Assembly (NCBI GenBank): GCA_029856045.1
Contig: JAHQWG010000009.1
Span: forward strand, 1-54,017
Length of the DNA: 54,017 nucleotides
Direction: 5' to 3'
Origin: Promethearchaeia archaeon
GTDB taxonomy: Archaea > Asgardarchaeota > Lokiarchaeia > Sigyniarchaeales > SOKP01
Of the stretch, positions 1 to 9,935 are shown piece after piece (the first letter of the stretch is position 1; each line of letters begins with the position of its first letter). The position numbers and the translations under genes are program-made. Under the pieces are notes generated by a model. It saw only the letters and a program-made list of their open reading frames with translations. It was not told the origin of the DNA and made no database searches.

Positions 1-1
1 T

Positions 2-301
2 GGCGGAGTTATTAAACCAACAACAATCTTATTTGGAGAACAGCTTCCTTCAAAAGTTTTATCTGGTGCTCTTAATGCTTGTAGTAATTGTGATTGTTTT
101 TTAATGATTGGAAGTTCCCTACTTGTTACTCCCGCAAACCAAATGCCTTATTTAGCTAAAAAAAATGGAGCAAATCTTATTTTTATTAATAAAGAAGAAA
201 CTTTTATGAATTATATAGCAGATATATTTTTAAAAGGAAAGGTTGGTGATATCTTGCCATTAATAATTTCCTATTTAGATAAAAGAAAAAGCAATTTTTA
301 A
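2..301 (+). CDS. Sir2-family NAD-dependent protein deacylase (sirtuin), C-terminal part
   Basis: This is the C-terminal ~100 residues of a sirtuin; the gene begins before the window. Sirtuins remove acetyl or longer acyl groups from lysines, using NAD and releasing nicotinamide and O-acyl-ADP-ribose. What is visible: the segment GGVIKPTTILFGEQLP, equivalent to the family's 'G-G-x-x-[RK]-P-x-[VI]-V-x-F-G-E' stretch after the zinc module, then a CSNCD stretch at the usual 'a-x-x-a-D' position, then MIGSSLLVTPANQMP, matching the 'G-T-S-L-x-V-x-P-A' NAD-binding strand, and NLIFIN, matching the ribose-contacting 'hhxIN' strand. The reading frame is open from base 2. The catalytic His and most of the NAD pocket lie outside the window, so activity cannot be judged. 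Family assignment is firm; substrate is unknown. Confidence 0.88.
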   Translation, partial: GGVIKPTTILFGEQLPSKVLSGALNACSNCDCFLMIGSSLLVTPANQMPYLAKKNGANLIFINKEETFMNYIADIFLKGKVGDILPLIISYLDKRKSNF

Positions 302-483
302 TTAATTTTTATACAATTTGGTAAATATAATTAATAATTAGACATAATTGATTATTACCCCAATAATAATAAGATTTTTTTAAATAGTATTAATGATATA
401 ATTTACTATAAAGTTGATCCAATAAATTTGATCAATTTTTTATATAATAATCTAAATAAGAAGAGCAAAATCTAATTAAAAAA
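302..483. other. Intergenic promoter region with an inverted repeat
   Basis: This AT-rich gap separates the sirtuin from the first surface-protein gene. It has TATA-like stretches (for example around 436-445). It also has an inverted repeat, TTGATC (414-419) and GATCAA (430-435), separated by 10 bases, 49 bases before the GTG start of the next gene. The repeat could be an operator or a short hairpin in the leader. In sequence this AT-rich a 6-base arm could also arise by chance. Confidence 0.3.
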
Positions 484-3400
484 GTGAAAAAAATGGTAAG
501 AAAAATTAAAATTCTTGCTTTTAGCGCTTTCTTAGCAATACTGATACTCTCTACACTTAACACGACCTTTCTGATGGCAGTAGTCTCGCAACAGGGAGGA
601 AGTACTACGATACAACTAAAAAAAGAAGATCCACGACAATATGGAGTACTTATACCGACGCCAAATATGTATATCACCACTAGCTTAGCAGGATCATATC
701 AGGCGAATCTTGATATCATTGATTGGAATAGAACATTATATGGAAATATTAACACTGAATATATTCCAGGGAAAAATATTTCGGATTATGGTCCCTGGTA
801 TTCTGAAGGATACTCCATCAAGACCCCTACGAGCAATGGATACATCGATCCATGGGATATTCGATGGTTAAACCTTACTGCATTAAATGCTGAAAATAAT
901 ACATTAACTAATCCATTCAATATAAATACTGTATGGAACACTTATACTTTAGTCGAAGGTGGTTCCTTAACCATCGATGTTAATTATTCGATTCCTATTG
1001 AAGTTGATATAACAATTAATTCCGCTGGTCCCAAGATGATGAAAGTTGATTTTTTAACAAATATTAAAGATTGGGGTTATGTCTTTGGAGGTAATAATCC
1101 ATTTACTAATGGTTTATATACGATGATTTCACCTTCTGGACATGTTCTAACACCAAATATAAATATATTTTGTGAATATATTGAAAACGAAATTTCATCT
1201 GATAAAGAATATAATATATTTCAATTTGTCGCCCATGAGGTCGGCGTCTACAAACTATTAGTGGAGCCAGTACATACACTACCGATAAGTATAAGCCTTG
1301 AGTTTGTTCCAACATCGATTGCTGCATTACCTGTTGACACTATGACATATACTGGAACCGGTGATATCGATCCAACATATTTAGAACGAATATCAGGAGG
1401 ATTTTGGAACCAATGGTATAGTATAAGCGCAATCAAAGGTGAAAAATTCAGACTCGATTATGCTTCAGATTATGTAGACAATAACCAATTCAGTGTTTAT
1501 ATTTGGTATCCGTGCACTTATGGATATCGTGGTCAATTCATAACATCAGGGTCACCATACCCAACATATTATGATTTAATTGCCCCAATAACGGGAAATA
1601 TCTACGTGAGTATTATACCTTGGGACATATATACTTGGTGTAGATTTGGTCTATATCTACAAAAGATTCAATCACAAACACTTGCAATCAATGGAACTGA
1701 AACAGTCCACGTCTCGAGAGACGAGAGAAAAGCACTTGATTTCACATTAGAAGAAGATAGTTTTCTTAGAGTTAATTGGACAGAATATGGTAATGGAAAT
1801 GCTGGAATGTATGGTTTTGATGGAGGATCGTTAAGTTGGACAATGGACTCAATCACTTTCTTAGATTCCAAAAAACAATATTGCGCTCAAGCTATCGATC
1901 CACTCGATACCAAGACAGAATGGGGTTGGGATTTCCATTATTATTATTTACCAAAAGGATCATACGAAATCCTTATTAAAAATACAGATATTACAAGAGA
2001 TAGTGTTTTTATGATCACTACTCTACCTATCACCTTTGAGAATATATCAATTGCAATGAGTGAACTTGTTTATCCAGAAACTATCCAAAAAGTTTTCTCT
2101 AAAATAACATTTGAAGCTGATCCATTCCTTTCCGGAATAAAGCAGGCCAAATGGATTGAAATTAACATCACAAAACCAGATATATATTCATTAAACACAA
2201 CGATCTGGGAAGCTGACAATTTGGGTGCGCTTCATTCGTTTGTAAATCCATCTTATGTTATTGTGTATAACGATACTGATAGCTCTTACACAGATTGGAC
2301 GGCAGTAGCACTTAATAGTAGTGAATATTTCCCCGTAGTTTCCGATGATGATACTGATAGTACCGTACTTGATGAATGTTATATCGCTTATCCACAAAAA
2401 TGGCATAATATTGAGTTTAACTTCACACAAGTGGGTTCTGTTGGAGGTTCGATGGATATTGATCTCTATACTGGAAGTAATTGGGATGATATAACACTCT
2501 CACTGGAATCAACGAGCGATTTCACGTCAAACGGAACAATCGAATTAGATTTTACCGATTTACAAGGTGATTATGACGATTGGACAAGAGGTGCCCCTTT
2601 CGACTTACCTAACGTTGAAGAAAATCTATATTATTGGCTTCGAATCGATTGCGATTCAGATTGGGCAACACCAGCAGATATTCCTTACATTAACCATATT
2701 AGACTTTCAAACACGACTTTAATAGGTGATTTCAACTTGATTTGGGTAAGAGATAGTCCTTATCAATACTGTGATTTCGTTTTAAATGATATTAATGATA
2801 TTACGGATTTAGAGGTCATCTCCCTCCTGGATGGATACGACAATTCTTCTCAACAAGTAGATTTATGGAATATAATTGGAGATGAGACGGGAATCTTGAA
2901 ATTATTGATTATACCAGAGTATTGGTCTTATTCTGGAGCTGTCACGGCTGGTTTCGGTATCAATAGTTGGAGTGGTTATATAACACAAAGTCAATATAAT
3001 TGCACATCTAATCCGCTATACGCTCCATGGAATATAATTGATGGCGTTGTTGATGATTTACCGGGATATACCAATTATACAATTTATCCTGGTTATGGAA
3101 CTGACATCAATCTTAACTCCACTGTATGCAAGATACCAGGATTTTACGGATCTTGTTTCCATTTAGTTAAAGTCTATTGCAGTCCACTCAATTGGACACA
3201 ACTAGTTATTTCCGTATCAAACATAACAGGGTATGGCATTTATATTATACAAGATCTACCATGGGTTAGCAACAGTGGACCAAATAACGAATTACAAATA
3301 CTCGATTTAGTCCTCCCTGCAGCGAACAAAACACTTGAATTTGGAATTTTAAGTAATAATTTTACATTAATGCTTGTATATATACCAAAAACATTTGTAG

Positions 3401-3624
3401 TACCTGATCCGGACTGGGGGATGGTTCAGATTAAGCTAGGAATAACCCAATATAATACCACAAAGGTCTTAGTGGTTCCGCCTGGAGTCGTAGTTCCACC
3501 AATTATTCCAGGATTTGATATATTTATCGTATTAGGAATCTCATTTACCGCAGTAGTGGTAATTGCCTACACGGTGAAAAAAGAAAATGGGTTAATTAAA
3601 CGTACAAGAGGTGAAAATGTATGA
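484..3624 (+). CDS. Large secreted, membrane-anchored surface protein (paralogue 1)
   Basis: A 1046-residue predicted surface protein. It begins with a basic stretch and a hydrophobic signal segment (ILAFSAFLAILILSTLN, residues ~10-26). It ends with VVPPIIPGF, one hydrophobic transmembrane segment (~residues 1005-1027) and a Lys/Arg-rich tail. The body is rich in Tyr, Trp, Asp, Asn and Ser, has many N-x-S/T sequons and reads as a series of beta-sandwich-like segments; no enzyme motif is visible. It aligns along its whole length with the next gene, with identical blocks such as SYQANLDIIDWN, YSIPIEVDITINS and WVRDSPYQYCD, and overlaps it by ATGA, so the pair is a tandem duplication in one operon. 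The start may be GTG at 484 or ATG at 493; the paralogue has the same MK-x-M pattern. The role (S-layer, adhesin or stalk) is unknown. Confidence 0.82.
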   Translation: MKKMVRKIKILAFSAFLAILILSTLNTTFLMAVVSQQGGSTTIQLKKEDPRQYGVLIPTPNMYITTSLAGSYQANLDIIDWNRTLYGNINTEYIPGKNISDYGPWYSEGYSIKTPTSNGYIDPWDIRWLNLTALNAENNTLTNPFNINTVWNTYTLVEGGSLTIDVNYSIPIEVDITINSAGPKMMKVDFLTNIKDWGYVFGGNNPFTNGLYTMISPSGHVLTPNINIFCEYIENEISSDKEYNIFQFVAHEVGVYKLLVEPVHTLPISISLEFVPTSIAALPVDTMTYTGTGDIDPTYLERISGGFWNQWYSISAIKGEKFRLDYASDYVDNNQFSVYIWYPCTYGYRGQFITSGSPYPTYYDLIAPITGNIYVSIIPWDIYTWCRFGLYLQKIQSQTLAINGTETVHVSRDERKALDFTLEEDSFLRVNWTEYGNGNAGMYGFDGGSLSWTMDSITFLDSKKQYCAQAIDPLDTKTEWGWDFHYYYLPKGSYEILIKNTDITRDSVFMITTLPITFENISIAMSELVYPETIQKVFSKITFEADPFLSGIKQAKWIEINITKPDIYSLNTTIWEADNLGALHSFVNPSYVIVYNDTDSSYTDWTAVALNSSEYFPVVSDDDTDSTVLDECYIAYPQKWHNIEFNFTQVGSVGGSMDIDLYTGSNWDDITLSLESTSDFTSNGTIELDFTDLQGDYDDWTRGAPFDLPNVEENLYYWLRIDCDSDWATPADIPYINHIRLSNTTLIGDFNLIWVRDSPYQYCDFVLNDINDITDLEVISLLDGYDNSSQQVDLWNIIGDETGILKLLIIPEYWSYSGAVTAGFGINSWSGYITQSQYNCTSNPLYAPWNIIDGVVDDLPGYTNYTIYPGYGTDINLNSTVCKIPGFYGSCFHLVKVYCSPLNWTQLVISVSNITGYGIYIIQDLPWVSNSGPNNELQILDLVLPAANKTLEFGILSNNFTLMLVYIPKTFVVPDPDWGMVQIKLGITQYNTTKVLVVPPGVVVPPIIPGFDIFIVLGISFTAVVVIAYTVKKENGLIKRTRGENV

Positions 3625-6600
3625 AAATCATGATAAGAAAATATAAAATTCTTGCTTTTAGTGCCTTCTTAGCGATACTTGTACTCTCTACATTCAACGC
3701 GACATTTTCGGTAGCAGCGGTCTCACAACAAGGTACGTGTGCTTCAATACAATTAAATAAGGATAATCCACGAGCCTACGGTGTTATAGTGCCACCACCC
3801 AATATGTACGTTACCACCAGATTACAGGGATCCTATCAAGCAAACCTCGATATCATTGATTGGAATGGTGGTACACCTGATTATACCATAAATACCGAGA
3901 ATTATCCAGGTAATAACATCTCATGGGGCGGTCCGTGGTATTCTGAAGGAAAGGAATTCTTCACACCTACACTCAATGGCTATACCGATCCGGGGGATAT
4001 TCGATGGTTTAACCTTACCGCTTTAGAAGCTAAAAACGACACGCTTGCAGATCCTTTCGAATTTAATATGGTATGGAATTCGTATTCTTTTACCGAAGGT
4101 GGTTCTTTACTCATTCCTATCAATTATTCGATTCCTATAGAAGTTGACATCACGATAAATTCTCTTGGACCTAAGTTATTAAAAGTTGATTGGTTAACAA
4201 ACAATCCTGATGGAAATTATCTTGGTACATGGAGAATTATTTCACCTTCAGGACACGTATTATCCGAAAATGTACATATTAGTCGTATAGATGTCGAAAT
4301 ATCTACTGCATCAGAAGAACAATACGATGTGCTTCAATTTATCTCCCATGAGACGGGTACATATAAATTATTAATGCTAACATCGACAAATACAGTACCT
4401 ATGCAATTACTACTTGAATTTATAAACCCAACGATTAAAACATTATCTCTCAGTACCAACTCATATGGTGGACCTGGCGATGCCGATCCAACATATTATG
4501 AGAGATTGGATAATGCTTTTTTTGCTGAGTGGTGGAGAATAAGTGCAATAAAGGGTGATAAATTCGTTCTTGATTATAATCCGGTTTATTGGGAAGACAC
4601 GAATGACCATGTAGTCAATATCTGGTATCCGTGCAGTACAGGATACCGTACTGAGGCTTCAGTTAATGCTGGTTACGGTCGTTTTGATATAATTGCACCT
4701 ATAACGGGTGATATCTATGTCTCTTGCATTTCGAGAGATTATTGGTCAAATTATAGAAATCGGCTATATTGTGAAAAGATCGAGGCAAATACGCTTACTT
4801 TAAATACGACAGAAGCAATTCATATCTCAAGAGGCGAAAGAAAAGTGTTTGATTTCACACTGGAAGAAGAATCATTCCTTAGGGTGAATAAAACAGTCAT
4901 AGGAACCGCAGGAACTATGATGTACGGCTGGGATGGTTCGTCAACTAGTTGGTCATCTAATAGATTCTCTTTTTTAGATACTAAGAAAGGCTATTGCGTC
5001 CAACCAATAAGTTCGATCGAAACAAAAATTGCTAATTATACATATGACTACTATTATTTACCAAATGGGTCGTACGAAATACTCGTTAGAAACACAGATA
5101 TTAAAAAGGATGGCGTTTTTATGATTACTACGAGTTTTGTAGAATACGCAAATTTAACTATTGTGCCGGAAGTGTTAAGTTATCCATCAGATGACCCTTC
5201 AATAGGAGGTTTTACAAAACTAACCTTTAAAGCTGACGATTACGAGAAATCTCTTAAAAAAGCGCAATGGGTAGAAATCAATATAACGGAAGCTTCTAAT
5301 TGGTTGCTCAACGGAACAATCTGGAGAAGCGATAATTTAGGAGCGTTTCAACCTTATGTTAATCCTTCGAAAGTTATAGTGTTCAATGATTCTGACAATA
5401 GCTTCACAGATTGGACGGGTGAAGCATTAGATCCCAATAAATATTTCCCAGCATTTTCTGATGATGGTGGAGATGAAACTGGTGATCGATTGTTAATAGC
5501 ATATCCGCAAAAGTGGCATGATTTGGAATTTAACTTTACCACATTCCAATCTGGAGGATCTTGGGTGATTGAAACTTGGACAGCAGGCGGGTGGGATCAA
5601 CTCACAACACCTGCTGATTATACGGATAATACAGGAGGCTTTACCTCAAACGATACTATAGACCTTGTATTAACATCAGAGGAATATGAGGATTGGATAA
5701 TGGGAGCACAGTTTAATATCCCAGGTGTTGAAAAAAGGTTATATTATTGGCTCAGTATTAGAGTAGATTCGGATATAACAACAGTTCCAGAAATAAATCA
5801 CCTTCGAATCTCGAATACGACATTATCTGGAGAATTAAATTGGATATGGGTACGAGATAGTCCATATCAATATTGTGATTATGTTCAGAGCAGTACAGAT
5901 ACGCTTTACTTTATTAACGTATTATCTCTATTGGATGGCTACGAGAATGATAGTGATTCAACTTCTCTTTGGGCATTTCAAGGAGAAGAGAGTGGAGTTC
6001 TTAAGTTGTTATTGGTCCCCGAACATTGGTCTTATAGTGGAGATGTCGTAATTGGAATCAATGCCTATTCTTTTGATGGATATAATCGAGGTGGTGTCTA
6101 TAATATCACATCGAATCCATTAGTTTATCCATGGCAGATAAAAGACGGCGTAAATGCACCCGAAGGAAATGTTGTTTATAACTATACAACCTATCCTTAC
6201 GTATATATTGACAGGTGGAATTGCTCTACAAATAAAGTCGGATCTTGGGTACATTACTATCTTGACATTTTAGGTAATACATTAAATTGGACTCAATTAG
6301 TACTTGCATTAGAGAATGTAACAGGTAGTTACTATGTGCAGCTTTACCAAGACCTCCCATGGGTCGATAATACAGGACCTAAAAACGAGTTATTAGTGGT
6401 GCAAAGTTCTATTGGTGCAGCAAATAAAACTTACGAGTTCGGAGTTCTTAATGGTAATTTCACCTTACATATAGCATTCTCAACAACCGAAGATCTTGTA
6501 GGACTTAAATTACACGTGACACAATACAATACCACAAAAATAGATATCATCCCGCCCGAAGTCGTAGTGCCCCCAATTATTCCAGGATATCCATTATTAA

Positions 6601-6674
6601 TTACCCTAGGAGTTTCCATAATTGCTGTAGTGATAATCACATACACGATCAAGAAGAAAAAACTGCGAAAATAG
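3621..6674 (+). CDS. Large secreted, membrane-anchored surface protein (paralogue 2)
   Basis: A 1017-residue tandem paralogue of the preceding gene, with the same architecture: signal segment ILAFSAFLAILVLSTFN, a long beta-rich and sequon-rich ectodomain, then VVPPIIPGYP, one transmembrane helix (~residues 990-1010) and a KKKKLRK tail. ATG at 3621 overlaps the previous stop as ATGA, implying translational coupling. Long blocks are conserved between the copies (AYPQKWH, YEILV/IKNTDI, EHWSYSG). Spacers and several loops differ, so the duplication is not recent. Cysteines are few. No catalytic motif, cohesin or dockerin, or other named domain is recognised. The shared C-terminus looks like a sorting or anchoring signal of the kind described for archaeal CTERM proteins; this is inference from its shape. 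Confidence 0.82.
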   Translation: MKIMIRKYKILAFSAFLAILVLSTFNATFSVAAVSQQGTCASIQLNKDNPRAYGVIVPPPNMYVTTRLQGSYQANLDIIDWNGGTPDYTINTENYPGNNISWGGPWYSEGKEFFTPTLNGYTDPGDIRWFNLTALEAKNDTLADPFEFNMVWNSYSFTEGGSLLIPINYSIPIEVDITINSLGPKLLKVDWLTNNPDGNYLGTWRIISPSGHVLSENVHISRIDVEISTASEEQYDVLQFISHETGTYKLLMLTSTNTVPMQLLLEFINPTIKTLSLSTNSYGGPGDADPTYYERLDNAFFAEWWRISAIKGDKFVLDYNPVYWEDTNDHVVNIWYPCSTGYRTEASVNAGYGRFDIIAPITGDIYVSCISRDYWSNYRNRLYCEKIEANTLTLNTTEAIHISRGERKVFDFTLEEESFLRVNKTVIGTAGTMMYGWDGSSTSWSSNRFSFLDTKKGYCVQPISSIETKIANYTYDYYYLPNGSYEILVRNTDIKKDGVFMITTSFVEYANLTIVPEVLSYPSDDPSIGGFTKLTFKADDYEKSLKKAQWVEINITEASNWLLNGTIWRSDNLGAFQPYVNPSKVIVFNDSDNSFTDWTGEALDPNKYFPAFSDDGGDETGDRLLIAYPQKWHDLEFNFTTFQSGGSWVIETWTAGGWDQLTTPADYTDNTGGFTSNDTIDLVLTSEEYEDWIMGAQFNIPGVEKRLYYWLSIRVDSDITTVPEINHLRISNTTLSGELNWIWVRDSPYQYCDYVQSSTDTLYFINVLSLLDGYENDSDSTSLWAFQGEESGVLKLLLVPEHWSYSGDVVIGINAYSFDGYNRGGVYNITSNPLVYPWQIKDGVNAPEGNVVYNYTTYPYVYIDRWNCSTNKVGSWVHYYLDILGNTLNWTQLVLALENVTGSYYVQLYQDLPWVDNTGPKNELLVVQSSIGAANKTYEFGVLNGNFTLHIAFSTTEDLVGLKLHVTQYNTTKIDIIPPEVVVPPIIPGYPLLITLGVSIIAVVIITYTIKKKKLRK

Positions 6675-6713
6675 AAGATATTAGTTGAAGTTTTGAAATT
6701 TTATATATATTTC

Positions 6714-6721
6714 TTTTTTTT
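6714..6721 (+). terminator. T-run terminator after the surface-protein pair
   Basis: A run of eight T residues, followed by further T-rich sequence, lies 40 bases after the stop of the second surface-protein gene and before a convergent gene. Archaeal RNA polymerase commonly terminates on such T-runs without a hairpin, so this probably ends the 484-6674 transcript. Confidence 0.5.
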
Positions 6722-6810
6722 ATTTCTCTTATTCTGTTAATTCAAATACCTATTTTGACATGAAATTTTTATATAAAAAATTTATGATAAAAAAATAATA
6801 TAACATAAAC

Positions 6811-6828
6811 AAAAAAAAAGAAAAAAAA
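6811..6828 (-). terminator. T-run terminator (minus strand) for the convergent surface protein
   Basis: On the minus strand this reads as two T-runs of eight and nine bases broken by one C, about 33 bases beyond the stop of the convergent 724-residue surface-protein gene. With the T-run at 6714 on the other strand it makes a bidirectional termination region between two convergent units. Confidence 0.45.
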
Positions 6829-6861
6829 TTGAATTTAAACTTTGATGGTTTTCAGTAGATT

Positions 6862-9036
6862 TTACTTTAATTCTCTCTTTTTATAGAGTTTTAAGGCTAC
6901 GACGACAATTGCAACAAACGAGAAGCTTAGAATTATGAATATTGGATAACCAGGAATCATTGGGGTGGCGACTACAGCTAAGCAAGTTACAGTTGCTTTA
7001 AAGGTTCCAATATTACTATAACCATCATCAGTAGGACTGCTTAATACCACATAATATTCGGCGTTTTTACAAGCATATGCTATAACTCCAGTTGATCCGT
7101 AAGGGAATGTCATACTGAAACATGTTTGGTCTATTGATCTAACGGTTGCTGAACTAGTAGCAAGATAATCGAGATTTACCATCCCTGTAATCGCTTCAAT
7201 ATCAATATAACAACAGCAATCTAATGTACCTTTGAATAAAGTTAAGTCTTCACCTCTATTACGGTCATATTGAGTATCAAACTCAATCGGATCCTTCCAA
7301 TCATATGACATAGTAAATGAAGTCGTATTTTGAAATGGATATCCGTCGTGTAAACCATTTTCAGCTAAAACGACCCATGTTTCTTCGAAAATTGCCCATT
7401 CGGTGGGATATTTATCAAGATTAAGAGTTTCATACGTAGAATTATCATACGCTATACTGGAACCAAGTAGGAAAGGTTCTGGGATTATACCTGAACTCGT
7501 AGCATTAGCTAATCTAAGAGTTGCCGTCGCGTTATTACCCATCGAGGTCATTAAAAATCCAGTGACAGTATTAGTTGTATTTTCCATTAATTTATAAATA
7601 CCCTCATCATCATTATCGGAAATAGCACTGAAATTATAGGTTTTCGTTGTTGGAAGATCACCGGGTTGTTTTGAAGATTCTTGAACGCTAAAAGTTAAGG
7701 ATGTATCCGTAAAAGGGACAGAATAATTCATAATTAATATACCCATAGTCAAGTCAATCGTATCATTTGATCCAATTATAAAATCACAGCTTTTAGTAAT
7801 TGGATTACCAGGGCTATAATAACGTTCAAGAGAATCACCCACATCACCATCAAACCCACCAAGCATCAATGAATTGAGATCTGGTATTGCTACACCATTA
7901 TATTTACACTCTGTAGGCATTTCGGATGGAATAAAAAACATTGCACCAGATTCAGTTTTATTTTCTACTCTATAATCCTGAAAAGCGTAAGAGTAAAGAA
8001 AGGGAAATTGAAGTTGAACATTATAACCTAGAGGACAAGTAACAGAATAGTCATATAAAACACGATATTTAAGACCCGAAACTCTTACTCCTTGAAATGC
8101 AAAGTAAGTAATCCCTCCAGCATAAGACATATTAGAGCTATAAAGTTGTATATTAGTTGAAGTAACCGTAGGTGGTGAAACAACTGGTAATAAAGCCTCT
8201 TTAATATCGAGACGGAACGAGCAGCCTTCCGTAGAAGTCGTTGCTTTAAGATAATAAGTTCCTTGGCACAAGTATAATTGCCATGTAAAGGGGTCATCAG
8301 TAGAATTAGAATCAGAAATTGGAAAAGAGCGAGAAATAAGCGTTTCTCCAAATGGATCAGGTTCCCATATTTCGATTTGCGTAGAATTTGCAGTTGAATT
8401 TAAACTAAATTGATATAATCCAGCAGAAGTGATTTCCAATTTTTTGTACTTAAAATCTTTAGAGGTTGTCAATGATGTACTCCAGTTCATTGCGCTAACT
8501 GTATCTAAATAAGCTGCAGTAGTGTTCGATACTGTAATACTACCACCTAAATCTTCCCATGCGATCAAAGTCGAAGCATTTCTATCACTATTAGTACTAT
8601 AACAGTTAATCATTAAGTTAAAATCACGAATAGCAAAATAAAAAAAGTCTTCAGAGGTTGCATTCCAATGTGTACACCCATCAACACCCATGCTATAAGA
8701 TGCTAAACTCATTCCTTTTTGTCTTGGTATGCCAATTCCACATCCCTCACATTCAAAAAGATAATCTGGCCAATAAAGATTCGCTAAAATATTGCAACCT
8801 TTTTTATTTGTTAAGGTTATTTTATATAAATTATCTTTTGTAAAATTGATTGCATATGTAGCAATATGGGTATCATTAGTATAAGAAAATGATTGTGTAG
8901 CTCCTAAAGTCAAGGCAGTTGGTGTGGTAGCGTTTGCAGGAGTTATAAAGAAAATTGAGCTAAAACCTGTAAATATTGAAGCACAAAGTATAAATGTTAT
9001 TATTAAAATTTTTAGATTTTTTTTCATTTCATTCAC
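6862..9036 (-). CDS. Secreted, membrane-anchored surface protein
   Basis: A 724-residue predicted surface protein on the opposite strand to the tandem pair. It has a hydrophobic signal (ILIITFILCASIFTGFSSIF) followed by an A-x-A-like region (PANATTP), a long beta-rich ectodomain, and a C-terminus of ATPMIPGYP, one transmembrane helix and KLYKKRELK. That C-terminus matches the two neighbouring surface proteins although the ectodomains do not obviously align. Residues ~40-290 contain two stretches resembling bacterial pre-peptidase C-terminal-type beta-sandwiches, in which a hydrophobic strand pair alternates with 'G-x-Y-x-L/F' (for example GTYYLKA); this is tentative. The start is GTG at 9036 or ATG at 9027. 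No catalytic motif is visible. It probably contributes to the cell surface. Confidence 0.75.
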   Translation of the reverse strand: MNEMKKNLKILIITFILCASIFTGFSSIFFITPANATTPTALTLGATQSFSYTNDTHIATYAINFTKDNLYKITLTNKKGCNILANLYWPDYLFECEGCGIGIPRQKGMSLASYSMGVDGCTHWNATSEDFFYFAIRDFNLMINCYSTNSDRNASTLIAWEDLGGSITVSNTTAAYLDTVSAMNWSTSLTTSKDFKYKKLEITSAGLYQFSLNSTANSTQIEIWEPDPFGETLISRSFPISDSNSTDDPFTWQLYLCQGTYYLKATTSTEGCSFRLDIKEALLPVVSPPTVTSTNIQLYSSNMSYAGGITYFAFQGVRVSGLKYRVLYDYSVTCPLGYNVQLQFPFLYSYAFQDYRVENKTESGAMFFIPSEMPTECKYNGVAIPDLNSLMLGGFDGDVGDSLERYYSPGNPITKSCDFIIGSNDTIDLTMGILIMNYSVPFTDTSLTFSVQESSKQPGDLPTTKTYNFSAISDNDDEGIYKLMENTTNTVTGFLMTSMGNNATATLRLANATSSGIIPEPFLLGSSIAYDNSTYETLNLDKYPTEWAIFEETWVVLAENGLHDGYPFQNTTSFTMSYDWKDPIEFDTQYDRNRGEDLTLFKGTLDCCCYIDIEAITGMVNLDYLATSSATVRSIDQTCFSMTFPYGSTGVIAYACKNAEYYVVLSSPTDDGYSNIGTFKATVTCLAVVATPMIPGYPIFIILSFSFVAIVVVALKLYKKRELK

Positions 9037-9179
9037 TTTTTAATTAAATTTTTAATTTTGGATACTAAAAAAATGTATTAATAATACTGATTCATAATTA
9101 CTTTTAATAATTACTCTTAAATTGCCTTTTATTTAATTATGTGAATATTAAATGTGTTCAAGTTAAAAAAAGAAATAAA

Positions 9180-9935
9180 TTATCTCGGTAAATAAAATTT
9201 ACACAAACCACACTGATAAACCATCATTCTACGTTGGGGACCTAATATCACAAACGCTTGTTTCATTTCTCCTCCACATTTTGGGCAGTGTCTTTCAAAG
9301 GATTCCTTTAAACGCACTAATGCTTGAGAGATTGTATCTTCTAATAAACTAGTCTTAATAGCACTAGGTTGTTTGGCTTCTGGTGTGTCCAACCCTATTT
9401 CAGGCGTCAATTCTAAATCGAAGATATCATCGAATTCTGACACGTATTCAAATTCTGGAATTTCCTCAAATTCGATGACATCTTGTGCTTTCTTTTTACT
9501 TAAATCTGGGGAAATAATAGTTGGTTCAACAAAAATTTGTTTAACTTTTTTAAGACCTTTGGAAATTTTAGAACTTTCAGGTTTGAATTTAGCAGGTTTT
9601 TCTTTTAGAGTTATGATTTTTTGTCTATTTTTCCATTGGAGATAGATTTTTGTTATTTTTCCTCTCCAAATTGCATGACGCCCAGTTGAATCTTCAAAAA
9701 CCTTCATTAATTTTGCTTCTTCTAATTCACTAAGTTTTTCAGTTAGTTCTTTTTCTACTTTTTGAATTTTAGTAAGAGATTTTTTAGGAATTGAAGGTTT
9801 TACTTTTGATATTAACAAATTATGTCTTTTTTTCCATCGGAGGTATATTTTTGTTATTTGGCCTCTCCATATAGCATTTTTACCTGTAGTATCTTCAAAA
9901 TATTTCATAAGTTCAGCTTCATTTAACTGACTCAA
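9180..9935 (-). CDS. Zinc-ribbon protein with a duplicated 34-residue motif
   Basis: A 251-residue protein not recognised from a named family. Two copies of one motif occur near residues 3-37 and 70-105; the first reads LNEAELMKYFEDTTGKNAIW, followed by RGQ-I-TKIYL-RW. A charged linker follows, rich in Lys and then Glu/Asp, and the protein ends in a zinc ribbon (CPKCGGEM ... YQCGLCKFYLPR, two C-x2-C knuckles). The pattern suggests a small helical module used twice plus a nucleic-acid- or protein-binding ribbon; function is unknown. The start is uncertain. TTG at 9935 is the first standard start codon in frame, but the motif homology continues upstream (AEKLSQL matches TEKLSEL before the second copy). 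An ATG at 9961 would join this frame if one A were missing from a homopolymer. Confidence 0.6.
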   Translation of the reverse strand: MSQLNEAELMKYFEDTTGKNAIWRGQITKIYLRWKKRHNLLISKVKPSIPKKSLTKIQKVEKELTEKLSELEEAKLMKVFEDSTGRHAIWRGKITKIYLQWKNRQKIITLKEKPAKFKPESSKISKGLKKVKQIFVEPTIISPDLSKKKAQDVIEFEEIPEFEYVSEFDDIFDLELTPEIGLDTPEAKQPSAIKTSLLEDTISQALVRLKESFERHCPKCGGEMKQAFVILGPQRRMMVYQCGLCKFYLPR

